Positions 46,511-55,634 of a stretch of DNA of 64,000 bases are shown one piece after another. Below the pieces are notes generated by a model. The model saw nothing but the letters and a program-made list of their open reading frames with translations, had not been told where the DNA came from and made no database searches. Location of the stretch: NCBI RefSeq assembly GCF_013141915.1, contig NZ_SROX01000002.1, positions 434,001 to 498,000 on the forward strand, given 5' to 3'. The stretch is from Cupriavidus necator (lineage in GTDB: Bacteria; Pseudomonadota; Gammaproteobacteria; Burkholderiales; Burkholderiaceae). The translations under genes and the position numbers were made by a program. Position 1 is the stretch's first letter; each line of letters starts with the position of its first letter.

Positions 46511-46681
46511 CACTTTGCGAAAAGCCCGCGCCCGGCGCGCGGGATTGCCGGTTTGCCCGCCCCAGTACTGCGTTTGCCGGTTTCGGCGAGCGTCGTGAAT
46601 AACGTCCCGGCGGCCGGCTTCGAGCGCGCGGGCGCCCTCAGCCGCATGCCAATGTCTGCAACCTCAGTCAACGCCGACAAG

Positions 46682-46706
46682 AAAAAAGCCCGGCACGCAG
46701 CCGGGC
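46682..46706 (-). terminator. Terminator of amtB
   Basis: GCCCGGC and GCCGGGC pair around ACGCA; on the minus strand the stem is followed by TTTTTTC. It lies about 54 bp after the amtB stop. Confidence 0.88.
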
Positions 46707-46759
46707 AAAACTCCTGAGAGCAGATTCCCAATCAGCCCTCCAGCACAACACGGTTTCGC

Positions 46760-48310
46760 TCAGCCTTCGTACGCGGTCTCGCCGTGCGAGGTGATATCCA
46801 GGCCTTCGCGCTCTTCGTCTTCCGGCACGCGCAGGCCGATCAGCATGTCGACCAGCTTGTAGGCGACAAAGGCGACCACGCCCGACCACACCACGGTGGT
46901 CAGCACGCCTTCGAACTGGATCCACAGCTGGCCGGCGATCGAGTAGTCGTCCGCCACCTTGTTGGCCACGTAGTCGTAGATGCCGGTGCCGCCCAGGCTG
47001 GGCGCGGCGAACACGCCGGTCAGCAGCGCCCCGACGATGCCGCCAACGCCGTGCACGCCGAACACGTCCAGCGAGTCGTCCATGCCCAGCATCCGCTTCA
47101 GGCCGGTCACGCCCCACAGGCACAGCAGGCCGGCCACCAGGCCCATCGCGATCGAGCCCATCGGGCCGACAAAGCCGGCCGCCGGGGTGATCGCCACCAG
47201 ACCGGCCACCGCGCCCGAGGCGCCGCCCAGCATCGACGGCTTGCCCTTGCCGAGCCACTCGCCGAAGGTCCACGCCAGCACCGCGGCACAGGTGGCCAGC
47301 AGCGTGTTGACGAAGGCCAGCGCGGCCGAGCCGTTGGCTTCCAGCGCCGAACCGGCGTTAAAGCCGAACCAGCCGAACCACAGCAGCGAGGCCCCCACCA
47401 TGGTGAAGGTCAGGCTGTGCGGACGGATCGCCTCGCGGCCGAAGCCGATGCGCTTGCCGAACATGAAGGCACCTACCAGGCCCGCCACGGCGGCGTTGAT
47501 GTGCACCACGGTGCCGCCGGCGAAGTCGAGCGCGCCCTTCTGGAACAGCCAGCCAGCCTTGGCCGTTGCGGCAGTGCCCGCGGCGGCGTCGGTGTAGGCG
47601 TCCGGACCCGGCCAGAACCAGACCATGTGGGCCATCGGGATGTAGGAGAAGGTGAACCACAGCACCACGAACACCAGCACGGCCGAGAACTTGGCGCGTT
47701 CGGCGAAGGCGCCGATGATCAGGCCGCAGGTAATGCAGGCGAAGGCGCACTGGAAGGCGAAGTAGCCCAGTTCCGGCACCACCACGCCCTTGCTGAAGGT
47801 GGCGGCCACGGCCTCGACCGTCAGCCCCTTCATGAAGAGCCGGTCAGTGCCGCCGAAGAAGGCGTTACCCTCGGTAAAGGCAAAGCTGTAGCCGTAGATT
47901 GCCCACAGCAGCGCTACCAGCGAGAAGATCACCAGGCACTGCATCAGCACCGACAGCATGTTCTTGGAGCGCACCAGGCCGCCATAAAACAGCGCCAGGC
48001 CTGGCAGCGTCATCAGGATCACGAACGCGGTCGAGACCAGCAGCCAGGCGGTGTCGCCCTTGTTGGGCACGGGTGCGGCAGGCGCCGCGGCGGCTTCCGC
48101 CGGTGCGGCCACGGGTGCCGCGGCGGGCGCCGGCGTTGCTGCCGGGGCAGTTGCAGCGGGTGCGGCGGCGGCCGCGGAAGTGGCAGCGGCCGAAGCCTCA
48201 GCCGCCGGCTTGTCCTGCGCGGCGGCCGGCGTCGACATGCCCACGCCAGCCGTGCCGAGGGCCAGCGCCATCGCACCCGCCGTCAGGAATCGCTTGATCC
48301 AGGTTTTCAT
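46760..48310 (-). CDS. amtB: Ammonium transporter with Ala/Pro-rich leader segment
   Basis: 516 residues from ATG 48310. A signal peptide (WIKRFLTAGAMALALGTAGVGMSTPAAA) is followed by about 60 residues of low-complexity Ala/Pro, then eleven Amt helices: DTAWLLVSTAFVILMTLPGLALFYGGLVR, GGTVVHINAAVAGLVGAF with its pore His, and DVFGVHGVGGIVGALLTG with the second His. It conducts ammonium into the cell and is shut by GlnK, encoded 32 bp upstream. Confidence 0.96.
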   Translation of the reverse strand: MKTWIKRFLTAGAMALALGTAGVGMSTPAAAQDKPAAEASAAATSAAAAAPAATAPAATPAPAAAPVAAPAEAAAAPAAPVPNKGDTAWLLVSTAFVILMTLPGLALFYGGLVRSKNMLSVLMQCLVIFSLVALLWAIYGYSFAFTEGNAFFGGTDRLFMKGLTVEAVAATFSKGVVVPELGYFAFQCAFACITCGLIIGAFAERAKFSAVLVFVVLWFTFSYIPMAHMVWFWPGPDAYTDAAAGTAATAKAGWLFQKGALDFAGGTVVHINAAVAGLVGAFMFGKRIGFGREAIRPHSLTFTMVGASLLWFGWFGFNAGSALEANGSAALAFVNTLLATCAAVLAWTFGEWLGKGKPSMLGGASGAVAGLVAITPAAGFVGPMGSIAMGLVAGLLCLWGVTGLKRMLGMDDSLDVFGVHGVGGIVGALLTGVFAAPSLGGTGIYDYVANKVADDYSIAGQLWIQFEGVLTTVVWSGVVAFVAYKLVDMLIGLRVPEDEEREGLDITSHGETAYEG

Positions 48311-48342
48311 GGAATTCACCTTTGTCTCTATGCTGTCTTGGG

Positions 48343-48708
<366 letters not shown>

Positions 48709-48734
48709 TCAGCCCGCCCGGGGCTGCGTCAGAG

Positions 48735-49517
48735 TTAGAAAGTCTTGGTGATCGAGGCCCAGGCCGCGGCCTTGCCCAGGTAGCGCCCACGGTTGGCGCT
48801 GGTGTAGGCCACTTGCTTGGCGTTGGTGTCGACATAGGCGACCGCCAGCGCAAAGCCCTTGCCCAGGTCCTTGGTCAGGCCGATCTTCCAGTCGGTGTAC
48901 GAGGCATCGCTGTTGTGCTTGACGCCCTGGTAGCCGACGTGCGCGTTCAGCGTCAGGTCCCAGAAATTGAGCGGCACGTTCGCGCTGAGGTCGACGTAGT
49001 AGCTGTTCTTGCTGTCGGCCCAGCCAAACAGGTTGGTGACCGAGTGCGAGTACTTCAGGAACACCGGGCCCCAGCCGACCCCGGCATACAGTTCGGTGGT
49101 GTACGGCCGCGGATTGTTGTAGCCGCCCGGGTAGTAGTACTCGAGCACGCCCAGGTCATAGGCGAACTCGGTGCCAGCCACCTTGAAGGTGTTCTTGAAG
49201 CCGCCGTAGAAATCCATTTCGACCGGCGCCGACACTGCCGGGTTGGCATCCTCCAGCCAACTGATGCTGGAGTTCCAGTTGCCCACGTAGAAGCCGCTTT
49301 CGTGGGCGTAGTCGAAACCGCCCTGGATGGCCGGGCGCAGGTTGGTCTGGCTGATGCCGCGATAGCGGTAGTCCGAGACCAGCGACACGTTGGCCGTGAA
49401 CGTATGCGGCGAGGCCGGCTCGGCAGCCGGGGCCGCGGCGTCGGTGCTCTGTGCCAGGGCGCCGCCCGCGGCACTGGCCAGGACCAACGCGCTGACTGCA
49501 AGGGCCAACTTCTTCAT
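48735..49517 (-). CDS. TorF-family outer-membrane porin
   Basis: 260 residues with a cleavable signal (ALAVSALVLASAAGGALA) and amphipathic beta-strands ending in ASITKTF, a typical C-terminal Phe for outer-membrane insertion. FTANVSLVSDYRYRGISQTNLRPAIQGGFDY is the hallmark of this putative porin family (TIGR02001). It is the first gene behind the sigma-54 promoter, so it may supply ammonium or another nitrogen source across the outer membrane. The substrate is unknown. Confidence 0.9.
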   Translation of the reverse strand: MKKLALAVSALVLASAAGGALAQSTDAAAPAAEPASPHTFTANVSLVSDYRYRGISQTNLRPAIQGGFDYAHESGFYVGNWNSSISWLEDANPAVSAPVEMDFYGGFKNTFKVAGTEFAYDLGVLEYYYPGGYNNPRPYTTELYAGVGWGPVFLKYSHSVTNLFGWADSKNSYYVDLSANVPLNFWDLTLNAHVGYQGVKHNSDASYTDWKIGLTKDLGKGFALAVAYVDTNAKQVAYTSANRGRYLGKAAAWASITKTF

Positions 49518-49920
49518 GGGGTTTTTCTCCTTTTTGCTGATGGCTCGGATTTCGTTTAGTTGGAATTCCGGTGAAGCTTCGAGGCAGCTCGGGCACCACT
49601 ACTGCAACTGCCGTGCCAACCTGCGGCATCCCGCCGTCTGCGGGCGGTCCCTGCGCACCTGCGCACTCGGGCCAGGCGCCGGCGCGGGCCTGAATCTGGC
49701 CCGCAGCGACGCCAGATCGGGTTAAAAGGTGTGAACGGCGCGGCGCCGGTCCTTTCGCGCGCGTGCCGCTGGGGCGATAATCGAGACCTGACGGTGGCCG
49801 CATACGGCCCGCGCGCACACGAACCGCCCGCATTCAGGGCGCCCAAATCCTGTGCGAAAGCGCGCCATACGCTAGATGTCCACCCGGATTCGCACCACTC
49901 AGGTGCGCAAAGGAGAAACC
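49518..49920. other. torF-ubiK intergenic region
   Basis: 403 bp between divergent genes. It holds the torF sigma-54 promoter at 49603-49619 and a GATAAT -10-like element at about 49776 facing ubiK. A direct repeat TGCGCACC-TGCGCACT sits near 49650-49666; it does not have the spacing of an NtrC site. Nothing else is evident. Confidence 0.65.
49603..49619 (-). promoter_or_regulatory. Sigma-54 promoter of torF-glnK-amtB
   Basis: Minus-strand TTGGCACGGCAGTTGCA matches all seventeen positions of the YTGGCACGRNNNTTGCW consensus, with GG and GC ten bases apart. The start would be at about 49592, a 75-base leader before torF. NtrC is the expected activator for glnK-amtB; no clear NtrC site was found. 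Confidence 0.9.
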
Positions 49921-50199
49921 ATGAAACCGACCGATCTCTTCAACGACCTGCAAAACAAGGTCAGCGAGGCGCTGCGCAATTCGCCGGCAAGGGACATCGA
50001 GAAAAACGTGCGCAGCATGATGACCCAGGGCTTTGCCCGGCTGGACTTGGTCACGCGCGAGGAATTCGACGTCCAGTCGCAGGTGCTGGCGCGCACCCGC
50101 GCCCGCCTGGAGGAATTGGAAAGCCGCGTGGCGGAGCTCGAGCGCCGCGCCGGCATCCCACCCGGCGCCGGCTCGGTGGACTCGACCGGGGGCGCGTGA
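49921..50199 (+). CDS. ubiK: UbiK accessory factor for ubiquinone synthesis
   Basis: 92 residues from ATG 49921 with AAGGAGAAACC before it. An N-terminal amphipathic helix is followed by a coiled coil (VQSQVLARTRARLEELESRVAELERR), the YqiC/UbiK layout. It trimerises and helps the soluble Ubi complex act on lipid-bound intermediates under air. Terminator 50235-50261 follows, before comM. Confidence 0.88.
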   Translation: MKPTDLFNDLQNKVSEALRNSPARDIEKNVRSMMTQGFARLDLVTREEFDVQSQVLARTRARLEELESRVAELERRAGIPPGAGSVDSTGGA

Positions 50200-50234
50200 G
50201 CACGCCGGTCCCCCGCCCTGCTCCAGCCTGTCTG

Positions 50235-50261
50235 AAGGCCGCCAGTCCTGGCGGCCTTTTT
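50235..50261 (+). terminator. Terminator of ubiK
   Basis: AAGGCCGCCA and TGGCGGCCTT pair around GTCC, followed by T5 on the plus strand. It is 29 bp before the comM start. Confidence 0.9.
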
Positions 50262-50289
50262 CGTTAACAGTTTCGTGCGGTTCGATGTC

Positions 50290-51834
50290 ATGAGCCTTGC
50301 CGTCCTACGCAGCCGGGCCCTGACCGGCATCGCCGCGCCGCCGGTGCGGGTCGAGACCCACCTGGCCAACGGCCTGCCAGCGTTCACCATCGTCGGCCTG
50401 GCCGACACCGGCGTGCGCGAAAGCCGCGAGCGCGTGCGCGCCGCCATCCTCAACAGCGGCTACGAGTTTCCCAACCGCCGCATTACCGTCAACCTGGCCC
50501 CGGCCGACCTGCCCAAGGAGTCCGGCCGTTTCGACCTGGCCATCGCGCTCGGCATCCTGGCGGCCAGCGGCCAGATTCCGTCGGACGCGCTGGACGCGCA
50601 CGAATTTGCCGCAGAGCTGTCGCTGTCCGGCGAACTGCGTCCAGTGCGCGGCGCGCTGGCCATGGCGATGGGGTTGGCGCGCGACAACGCCGCGCGCGCA
50701 GCCGCCGGCGAGGCGCCGCGCGCTTTCCTTGTCGCCGCGGGCAACGGTGCCGAAGCCGCGCTGATCGAAGACCTGCCCGTGCACGCCGCCGCCACGCTGC
50801 GCCAGGCCTGTGACCACCTCGGCCCGGTGGCCGAGGCGCGGCTGCCCCGCGCCATGCCGCCCCTGCTGCCCGCCGCTACCGGGCGCAGCCCCGACATGTG
50901 CGAAGTGCGCGGGCAGGCGCAAGCGCGCCGCGCCATGGAGGTGGCTGCCGCGGGGCAGCACTCGGTGTTGCTGGTGGGACCGCCGGGCACCGGCAAGTCG
51001 ATGCTGGCGCAGCGCCTGCCCGGCCTGCTGCCGCCGATGTCGCTGCAGCAGGCGCTGGAAGCCGCCGCCGTGATGAGCCTGACCCCGGGCGGCTTCCGCG
51101 CCGATGCCTGGGGCCTGCGCCCGTGCCGGGCGCCACACCACACCGCTTCGGGCCCGGCCATGGTCGGCGGCGGCGGCAATCCGCGCCCGGGCGAGATCTC
51201 GCTGGCGCACCACGGCGTGCTGTTCCTCGACGAATTGCCTGAATTCGACCGCCGCGTGCTGGAAGTCCTGCGCGAGCCGCTGGAATCGGGCCGCATCACC
51301 ATCGCCCGCGCCAATGGCCACGCCGACTTCCCCGCCTGCTTCCAGTTCGTGGCGGCGATGAACCCGTGCCCGTGCGGCTACCTTGGCCACCCCGACCGGC
51401 CCTGCCGCTGCACCCCCGACCAGGTGCGGCGCTACCAGTCGCGGATCTCCGGCCCCATGCTCGACCGCATCGACCTGCAGGTCGAAGTGCCCGCGCAGGA
51501 TCAAGGCGAAATGCTCGACGGCCCGCCCGGCGAAGCCAGCGCCGCGGTGCGCGCGCGCGTGCTGGCCGCGCGCGAACGCCAGCTAACCCGGCAGGGCAAG
51601 CCCAACAGCGAACTGGCCGGGCGCGAGATCGAGCAGCACTGCGCCATGGACCCGCAGGCGCAGGCCTTGCTGCGCGGCGCGATGACACGGCTGGCATGGT
51701 CGGCACGCTCGTACTTCCGCGTGCTGAAGGTCGCGCGCACCATTGCCGACCTGGCCGGCGCCGAGGTGCTGAACGCCGCCCACGTGGGCGAGGCGATCCA
51801 GTACCGGCGCGCGCTGCGGATGGCCGGCGGCTGA
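50290..51834 (+). CDS. comM: ComM/YifB-family Mg-chelatase-like AAA ATPase
   Basis: 514 residues from ATG 50290 (GTG 50275 would add five residues; homologues begin MSLAVLRSRAL). HLANGLPAFTIVGLADTGVRESRERVRAA is the N-terminal domain; Walker A GPPGTGKSMLAQRLPGLLP; FLDELPEFDRRVLEVLREPLE; NPCPCGYLGHPDRPCRCT zinc-like cysteines. ComM is a branch-migration helicase that extends recombination of incoming DNA during natural transformation. comF also lies in this window. Confidence 0.95.
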   Translation: MSLAVLRSRALTGIAAPPVRVETHLANGLPAFTIVGLADTGVRESRERVRAAILNSGYEFPNRRITVNLAPADLPKESGRFDLAIALGILAASGQIPSDALDAHEFAAELSLSGELRPVRGALAMAMGLARDNAARAAAGEAPRAFLVAAGNGAEAALIEDLPVHAAATLRQACDHLGPVAEARLPRAMPPLLPAATGRSPDMCEVRGQAQARRAMEVAAAGQHSVLLVGPPGTGKSMLAQRLPGLLPPMSLQQALEAAAVMSLTPGGFRADAWGLRPCRAPHHTASGPAMVGGGGNPRPGEISLAHHGVLFLDELPEFDRRVLEVLREPLESGRITIARANGHADFPACFQFVAAMNPCPCGYLGHPDRPCRCTPDQVRRYQSRISGPMLDRIDLQVEVPAQDQGEMLDGPPGEASAAVRARVLAARERQLTRQGKPNSELAGREIEQHCAMDPQAQALLRGAMTRLAWSARSYFRVLKVARTIADLAGAEVLNAAHVGEAIQYRRALRMAGG

Positions 51835-51888
51835 CGGCCTTTGCTCAGTGCGGCGGGGCCCGCAGGCGCAACGGGTCCGGCCAGCCGC

Positions 51889-53376
51889 TCAGGCTTCCTC
51901 CGACCATTGCACGCCTTCGCGCGCCATGAACGCCGACGACGCCGCCGGCCCCCACGTGCCGGCGGTATAGGGCCGCGGGCCTTCGTCCTGCGCGCGCCAC
52001 GCCTCAAGGATCGGGTCGACCCAGGTCCAGGCGGCCTGCAGCTCGTCGCGCCGCACGAACAGCGCCAGCCGCCCGCGGATCACGTCGAGCAGCAGGCGCT
52101 CGTAGGCTTCGGCACGGCGCGTGGTGAAGGCCGAGTCCAGGTTCAGCGCCAGGCTCAGCGGCTTGAGCTTCATGCCCTCGCCCGGCTGCTTCACCATCAG
52201 CGTCAGCCGCACCGCCTCTTCCGGCTGCAGCCGGATCACCATGCGGTTGGGCTGCAGCGTGCTGCCCGGATCGAAGATCGAATGGGGCACCTCGGCAAAG
52301 TGGATCACCACCTCGGTCACGCGCTCCTGCATGCGCTTGCCGGTGCGCAGGTAGAACGGCACCTGGTTCCAGCGCCAGGTGCCCAGCTCGGCCCGCATCG
52401 CGACAAAGGTCTCGGTGCGGCTGTCGGGCGGAATCCCGTCTTCCTGCAGGTAGCCCCGCACCAGCTCGCCGCCGATGGCGCCGGCGGTGTACTGGCCGCG
52501 CACGGTGTTGCGACGCACGTCCTCGGGCGACATCGGCCGCAGCGAGCGCAGCACCTTGAGCTTTTCATCGCGCACCGCGTCGGAGTTGAGCGATGCCGGC
52601 GGTTCCATCGCCAGGATGCTGACCAGCTGCAGCAGGTGGTTCTGCACCATGTCGCGCATGGCGCCGGCCTCGTCGTAGAAGCCGCCGCGCGTGCCCACGC
52701 CGACGGTCTCGGCCACGGTGATCTGCACGCTGCGCACGAACGGTGTGCGCCACAGCGGCTCGAAGATCGAATTGCCGAAGCGCAGCGCCATCAGGTTCTG
52801 CACCGTCTCCTTGCCCAGGTAATGGTCGATCCGGTAGGTGCGCTCCTCGCTGAAATAGCGGCTCACCACCTCGCCGATATCGATCGCCGAGGCCAGGTCC
52901 ACGCCCAAGGGTTTTTCCAGCACCAGCCGGGTATCGCCGGCAATCAGCCCATGGCTGGCGAGGTTGTCGCAGGTGGCAGCGAACAGCCCCGGCGGCATCG
53001 CCATGTAGTAGATGCGCAACGCGTCGTTGCGCAACTGCGCGGCCAGCGCGGGATAGTCGGCGGCCTGCGCGGCGTCGAGATGCACGAAGTCCAGCCGCTG
53101 CAGGAAGGCCTGCCATTTGCCCGCCTCGATATAGCGCGCATCGACAAACGGTTGTGCGCTTTCGTCGGCAAAATTGACAAAGGCCTCGCGGTCCCACCGG
53201 TGCCGTCCGACGCCGATGATGCGGGTACCGTCCGGCAGGTTGCCGTCGCGGTGGCACATATAGAGCGAGGGCAGCAGCTTGCGCGCCGACAGGTCGCCGG
53301 CGCCGCCGAAGATGACAAGGTCAAGCGGCCGGTCGTCGGCAGTGCCGAAGGCAGAGACGGTGCGGGTGGTTGGCAT
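51889..53376 (-). CDS. zwf: Glucose-6-phosphate 1-dehydrogenase
   Basis: 495 residues. NADP site FGGAGDLSARKLLPSLY, substrate/catalytic RIDHYLGKETVQNL, and SVQITVAETVGVGTRGGFYDEAGAMRDMVQNHLLQL. It opens the Entner-Doudoroff and pentose phosphate routes by oxidising glucose-6-phosphate. Lying 88 bp after nagB on the same strand, it may be co-induced with the amino-sugar operon. Confidence 0.96.
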   Translation of the reverse strand: MPTTRTVSAFGTADDRPLDLVIFGGAGDLSARKLLPSLYMCHRDGNLPDGTRIIGVGRHRWDREAFVNFADESAQPFVDARYIEAGKWQAFLQRLDFVHLDAAQAADYPALAAQLRNDALRIYYMAMPPGLFAATCDNLASHGLIAGDTRLVLEKPLGVDLASAIDIGEVVSRYFSEERTYRIDHYLGKETVQNLMALRFGNSIFEPLWRTPFVRSVQITVAETVGVGTRGGFYDEAGAMRDMVQNHLLQLVSILAMEPPASLNSDAVRDEKLKVLRSLRPMSPEDVRRNTVRGQYTAGAIGGELVRGYLQEDGIPPDSRTETFVAMRAELGTWRWNQVPFYLRTGKRMQERVTEVVIHFAEVPHSIFDPGSTLQPNRMVIRLQPEEAVRLTLMVKQPGEGMKLKPLSLALNLDSAFTTRRAEAYERLLLDVIRGRLALFVRRDELQAAWTWVDPILEAWRAQDEGPRPYTAGTWGPAASSAFMAREGVQWSEEA

Positions 53377-53464
53377 GACGGGCTCCTTGGGTGCCGCGGG
53401 GGCGTGGGGTGTGGGGCGGGTGCGGTGCGAGCCGGCAGCCCTTGCCGTGGGGCAGTCTGCCGGA

Positions 53465-54505
53465 TCAGCGGGTCTCGGTCACCTTGCGCAGGTATTGCGG
53501 CTGGTCGGGATTGCGCCCGCGCGCCACGGCCAGCGCGTGCGCGGCGACATAAAAACTCTGGATCGCACAAATCGGATCCAGCAGCGCTTCGTCGGCAGGC
53601 ACCAGCGGCAACGCCGCTGGACCATCCGCATCATTCGTGCCAGCCGGGGCTGCCAGCAGCACGCGCGCGCCGCGTGCGCGCATCTCCGCGGCCAGCACCA
53701 GCAGCCCGGGCTGCTCCGGTCCGCGCGGCGCGAACACCAGCAGCGGGTAGCCGGTGCCGATGATCTCCATCGGGCCGTGCCGTACCTCGGCGCCGGAAAA
53801 GGCCTCGGCCTGGATGCCGGCAGTTTCCTTGAGCTTGAGCGCCGCCTCCTGCGCGATCGCCAGCCCTGCGCCGCGCCCCAGCACCATCATGCGCTGCGCG
53901 CCGCGCAGGGCCGGCACCAGCGCGGACCAGTCCTGCGCCGACGCCGCCGCCAGCGCGGCGGGCAGGCCGCTGCACGCATCGAGCAAGGCGCTGCCACCGC
54001 CGCGCGCGGCTTCGAGATGCCCGACCAGCAGCGCCGACATCGACAGCATGGCGATATAGCTCTTGGTTGCGGCCACGCTTTGCTCGGTGCCGGCGCGCAG
54101 CGGCAACGCATGCGCGCACGCCTGCGCCAGCGGTGAAGCGGGCGCGTTGACCAGCGCCACCGTGGCGGCGCCGCCGGCGCGCAGGGCCTGCATGGTCTCG
54201 ACCAGGTCGGGGCTGCGGCCCGACTGCGAGAATGCCACCGCCAGCTGCCCGGCCACGCGCAATGCGCTGTCGTGCAGCGTCACCGTCGACATGGGCAGCG
54301 AGGCCACCGGAACGCCCAGCCGGCGCGTCACCAGCGCCGCGAAATAGCTGGCGGCGTGGTCCGAGCTGCCGCGCGCCACGGTCAGCACCGCAGGCCAGTC
54401 GTGCGCGGCCAGTTGCGCGGCCAGCGCCGCCACGCGCGGCGCGTCGGCCAGCTGCGCGGCGACCACGGCGGGCGCGCTCAAGGCTTCTTCAAGCATTCGC
54501 GACAC
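53465..54505 (-). CDS. nagB: SIS-domain glucosamine-6-phosphate deaminase
   Basis: 346 residues. GTG 54505 is chosen because GGAG lies 6 bp before it; ATG 54523 and ATG 54496 are alternatives. Two sugar isomerase (SIS) domains: ARGSSDHAASYFAAL and FSQSGRSPDLVETMQAL in the first, LGRGAGLAIAQEAALKLKETAGI with GAEVRHGPMEI in the second. This isomerase-type enzyme, unrelated to E. coli NagB, converts glucosamine-6-phosphate to fructose-6-phosphate plus ammonia. It overlaps nagA by 17 bp. Confidence 0.9.
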   Translation of the reverse strand: MSRMLEEALSAPAVVAAQLADAPRVAALAAQLAAHDWPAVLTVARGSSDHAASYFAALVTRRLGVPVASLPMSTVTLHDSALRVAGQLAVAFSQSGRSPDLVETMQALRAGGAATVALVNAPASPLAQACAHALPLRAGTEQSVAATKSYIAMLSMSALLVGHLEAARGGGSALLDACSGLPAALAAASAQDWSALVPALRGAQRMMVLGRGAGLAIAQEAALKLKETAGIQAEAFSGAEVRHGPMEIIGTGYPLLVFAPRGPEQPGLLVLAAEMRARGARVLLAAPAGTNDADGPAALPLVPADEALLDPICAIQSFYVAAHALAVARGRNPDQPQYLRKVTETR

Positions 54506-55592
54506 AGCACTCTCCTTCGACATACACGCTGCGCACCGACAGCGCGCGGTCCAGCACCACCACGTCGGCCCAGCAGCCTTCGGCCAGCATGCCGCGCTCG
54601 GCAATGCCCAGGTACTGCGCCGGATACAGCGACACGCGCCGCGATGCGTCGGCCAGGTCGAGCCCGATCGAGACGAAGTTGCGCAGCGCCTGGTCCATGG
54701 TCAGCACGCTGCCGGCCAGGGTGCCGTCGGCCAGGCGTACGCTGCCGTTGGCCTTGTAGACGGTCTGGCTGCCGAGGTGGTACGCGCCGTCAGGCATGCC
54801 CGCGGCGGCGGTGGCGTCGGTGACCGCATATAGCCGCGGGATCGCGCGCAGCGCGGCGCGGATGGCGCCCGGATGCACGTGCAGCAAGTCCGGGATCAGC
54901 TCGGCGAATTCGGCATGCGCCAGCGCGGCCCCCACCACGCCGGGCGCGCGGTGCCGCAGCGGCGTCATCGCATTGAACAGGTGGGTGAAGCCGCTGGCGC
55001 CGGCATCCAGCGCGGCCGCCGCGTCTTCATAGGTGCCGAGGGTGTGGCCCAGCTGCACGCGCACGCCGCGCGCGGCGAGCCGGCGGATGATGTCCAGGTG
55101 CCCCGGCAGCTCCGGCGCCAGCGTCACCACCTTCAGCGGCGCGGCGTCGAGATACTGCGCCAGATCTTCGGGCGTGGCGATGACGGAGGTGTCCGGCTGC
55201 GCGCCCAGCTTGCCCGGGTTGATGTACGGCCCTTCCAGATGCACGCCGAGCAGCCGCGCCGCGCCGGCCGGGCGACCGGCACAGGCGCCGCCCAGCGCCT
55301 GCACCGCGGGCAGCAGCACAGCGTGCGGCGCGGTCATGGTGGTGGCCAGCAGGCTGGTGGTGCCGAAGCGCACATGCGCGCGCAGGATCACCGGCACCGC
55401 GGCCTCGCCATCCATGAAGTCCTTGCCGCCGCCGCCATGATTGAGCAAGTCGACAAACCCCGGCAGCACGTACGGGGCATCGTTGAGCGCGGGCGTGACC
55501 GGCACCCCGTCGATGCACGCGATGCGTCCGTCCGGGCCGGCATGGATCTCGCCGAAGACCCAGCCAGCCGGGGTCAGGATGTTTCCCTTCAT
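54489..55592 (-). CDS. nagA: N-acetylglucosamine-6-phosphate deacetylase
   Basis: 367 residues from ATG 55592. Amidohydrolase fold: LPGFVDLLNHGGGGKDFMDG, GVHLEGPYINPGKLGAQ with the metal Glu, QLGHTLGTYEDAAAAL and FTHLFNAMTPLRHRAPG with His ligands, and VTDATAAAGMPDG with the catalytic Asp. It removes acetate from GlcNAc-6-phosphate. nagB follows with overlapping ends. Confidence 0.95.
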   Translation of the reverse strand: MKGNILTPAGWVFGEIHAGPDGRIACIDGVPVTPALNDAPYVLPGFVDLLNHGGGGKDFMDGEAAVPVILRAHVRFGTTSLLATTMTAPHAVLLPAVQALGGACAGRPAGAARLLGVHLEGPYINPGKLGAQPDTSVIATPEDLAQYLDAAPLKVVTLAPELPGHLDIIRRLAARGVRVQLGHTLGTYEDAAAALDAGASGFTHLFNAMTPLRHRAPGVVGAALAHAEFAELIPDLLHVHPGAIRAALRAIPRLYAVTDATAAAGMPDGAYHLGSQTVYKANGSVRLADGTLAGSVLTMDQALRNFVSIGLDLADASRRVSLYPAQYLGIAERGMLAEGCWADVVVLDRALSVRSVYVEGECCVANA

Positions 55593-55634
55593 GGCAATGC
55601 TCTCCAAATCATCGGGCGCCGCACCGGGCCACCG

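Larger units (their letters stand above)
46210..46759. other. gshA-amtB intergenic region, no gene
   Basis: 550 bp. On the minus strand it contains, in order, the amtB terminator (46682-46706), a GC hairpin with T4 (46520-46543), an AT-rich stretch (about 46440-46515), a hairpin with T8 (46369-46397) and the gshA -10 (46239-46244). The open frames inside cross the hairpins and look like chance. Confidence 0.7.

Noticed and set aside
46474..46731. 85-codon frame between gshA and amtB
   Set aside because: Crosses the amtB terminator and another hairpin, no ribosome site, no recognisable sequence.
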